From assembly GCA_002049455.2 (NCBI GenBank), contig KV918947.1, positions 87,177 to 151,176 of the forward strand: 64,000 nucleotides of DNA, read 5' to 3'. Under the pieces are notes generated by a model. It saw only the letters and a list, made by a program, of their open reading frames with translations. It was not told the origin of the DNA and ran no database searches. How positions within the stretch are numbered: the first letter of the stretch is position 1; every line of letters starts with the position of its first letter. Position numbers and translations under genes: made by a program. Positions 62,396 to 64,000 of this stretch are shown one piece after another. The DNA comes from Porphyra umbilicalis. Lineage: Eukaryota; Rhodophyta; Bangiophyceae; Bangiales; Bangiaceae.

Positions 62396-64000
62396 GGGGG
62401 GTGGCATCGCCATCCCCCTCCATCCCCCCTGTCCGCCCCAACTCCCCGGTCGCCCCCCGCCACGTCACGTTTGCCTCCCCTGGGGTAACCGCGACGTGGC
62501 CTGTCCCGGCCCGCTGCCCCTGCCGTCGTGGGCGATATCGCCCGCGGTTCAAGGGGACGCTGTTGCTACTACGGAAGGAGAATTTTGAGATTAGTGCGTC
62601 GTACCAGTTGGCGCCGTGGCAGACCCCCGTCCCCACGAGGGCGGTGGTCGACACTGGCGCTGGGCCAAGTGTGATCCGCGCGGACATGTTGCCCGAAGGA
62701 TGGACAGAGTATGCATCGCGGGCGCCACCCCGGACGCAAGTGAGTGACGCCTCGGGGCAGCTGCTCAAGGTGAACGCGGAGGTGTCGCTGACGATCTACG
62801 TCGGGGGTGCCGCTATGGAGTACGAGTTCCTCGTGGTCAAGGCATTGTCGGTACCGCTCATCCTCGGGTGGGACTTACAGCGCAACTACGTGGACACCAT
62901 CTCCCCCAAGACGCAGACGATCAAGTGGGACGACGGCACGTCCACGATGGCGACGCGGAGCTGGACGGGGAACACGCGGCCCGCGCCCCCTCGCCGAGGA
63001 AACAAGCCGAAAGCCCAAGCTGGGGCTATCCGGCTTCGGCAAGGGGTAACCGTCGGCCCGCGGTGCATCCAGGCGGTCCAAGTGTGCTGCAACGTCAAGG
63101 GGGTCCACCTGGTACGGGAACGCCCCGTCAAAATGAGCCGACGTAAGGTACTGTTGCACAACGCGGTCGCGGAGTTCTCTCCCAACACCCCGCGGGCCCT
63201 CTACCTGACGAACATCGGGGACGTGCCGGTGCACCTAACGAAGGGGTATGTCATCGGAACCGCGACGGCCTACAATGGACCGCTGCACGTCGTCGAGGAG
63301 GAGGAGCCGGGGGCGGTCCTAACGATGGGGGCGGACCCCCGTGACAAGCCCGACGAGGAGTTCAAGACGGAGCGGCAAGCCGAAGAGAGGATCGACGAGG
63401 GGCAACCTCCACCTCACCCGCCGGACAAGACGTATCCCAAGCCGGAGGTCCACTGGGAGGGCGTCCCCGACCCTCTTCGCGGTGACGTGGACGACCTCCT
63501 CGAGGAGTACAAGGCGTTGTGGGCGGGGCAACTCGGCAAGGTCGACGTCACCCCGCACCGGATCAAGGTGACCCCCGGGCACGGCCACGGAGGGCCCAAC
63601 CCTATCGGGCGAGCCACGCTTCGAGGGACATCATCGCCAAGGAGGTGCAACGCCAGCGGGACCTCGGGGTTATCGAGCCCTCAAGCGCCGAGTGGGCCTT
63701 CCCTGTGGTTCTGGTTCCGAAACCCGACGGGACAGTGCGGTTCTGCGTGGATTACCGCCGACTTAACGAGGTCACGGTGCTGAAGGTACAAGACAAGAAC
63801 ATCCGCGGACTCAAGGAGGCGTCTCCCCCGCGGTGCAAGAAGGACCTACGTAGCTTCCTCGGGATGTGCAACGTGTATCGGAGGTTCGTCAAGGACTACG
63901 CCCAAGTGGCGCGGCCGTTGGCCGCCATGAAAAGTTCCAAGAGGCCCGACCGGTGGGGGACGCTGTCCGACGAGGCCCTGGGGGCATTCGAGGAACTCAA
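62340..64000 (+). pseudogene. Pol of the second gypsy element, frameshifted and RT-deleted, runs off the window
   Basis: The -1 frame after Gag holds an aspartic protease (DTGAGPSVIRADMLPEGW at about 62650) and spacer, related to the protease of the chromovirus element. Near 63600 the frame changes. The new frame (to 64000) continues with the first RT blocks ([33 protein letters not shown]) and then jumps at about 63780 to a block that in the neighbouring element lies after the catalytic YLDD ([20 protein letters not shown]). Roughly 150 codons including the catalytic Asp pair are absent. This copy cannot encode a working RT. The remainder of pol is beyond the right edge. Confidence 0.8.

Overview
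The window looks like nuclear DNA of a eukaryotic alga, most likely a bangiophyte red alga (Porphyra/Pyropia-like). The reasons are: very high GC; compact, mostly intronless genes with GC-ending codons; a three-helix LHC-superfamily protein of the RedCAP type, a family confined to red algae and red-derived plastids; a plastid-targeted-looking SRPBCC protein; and a tRNA gene split inside the T-loop, a kind of disruption reported mainly from red algae. The species assignment is inference. The family calls below rest on motifs read by eye.

Layout. 1-9.2 kb: a C2H2 zinc-finger gene broken at a C12 tract, then a 1.8 kb array of 90- and 114-bp repeats, then DNA without supportable genes. 9.2-24 kb: a tRNA-Thr with an ectopic intron, a foldback element, a decayed copia retrotransposon, two copies of a TA-flanked MITE, a pogo-like DNA transposon with both ends, and several G-rich or palindromic repeats. 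24-46.2 kb: the gene-dense core, holding an F-box protein, cofactor-independent phosphoglycerate mutase, an SRPBCC (polyketide-cyclase-like) protein, a Prp2/DHX16-type DEAH helicase, a large TIR plus Raf-like kinase protein, a complex I NDUFA9-like subunit, mRNA cap guanine-N7 methyltransferase and the RedCAP-like gene with two introns. 46.2-64 kb: nested mobile DNA, with a decayed 30-residue-repeat protein, a truncated hAT transposase, a DIRS-like element with gag and reverse-transcriptase tail on opposite strands, a Ty3/gypsy chromovirus split by a 753-bp hAT-type insertion with 8-bp target duplications, and a second, RT-deleted gypsy element running off the right edge.

The core genes are ordinary housekeeping functions (glycolysis, splicing, capping, respiration, plastid pigment proteins) with no sign of an operon or pathway cluster. 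They are arranged mainly as convergent or divergent neighbours with short spacers. The standout is the TIR-kinase at 35.2-38.6 kb. Its most likely start has a perfect Kozak context and an N-myristoylation signal, and it joins a possible macro-like region, a TIR domain and a TKL/Raf-type kinase. That architecture suggests an innate-immunity or stress-signalling relay and is the best candidate here for an undescribed system.

A recurring oddity is that conserved coding regions are put out of frame at 12-nt C or G runs in three separate genes. In each, 13 (or 10) bases would reconnect the N-terminus to the domain. Consensus error in homopolymers is the simplest explanation, so these genes should not be called dead without read-level checks.
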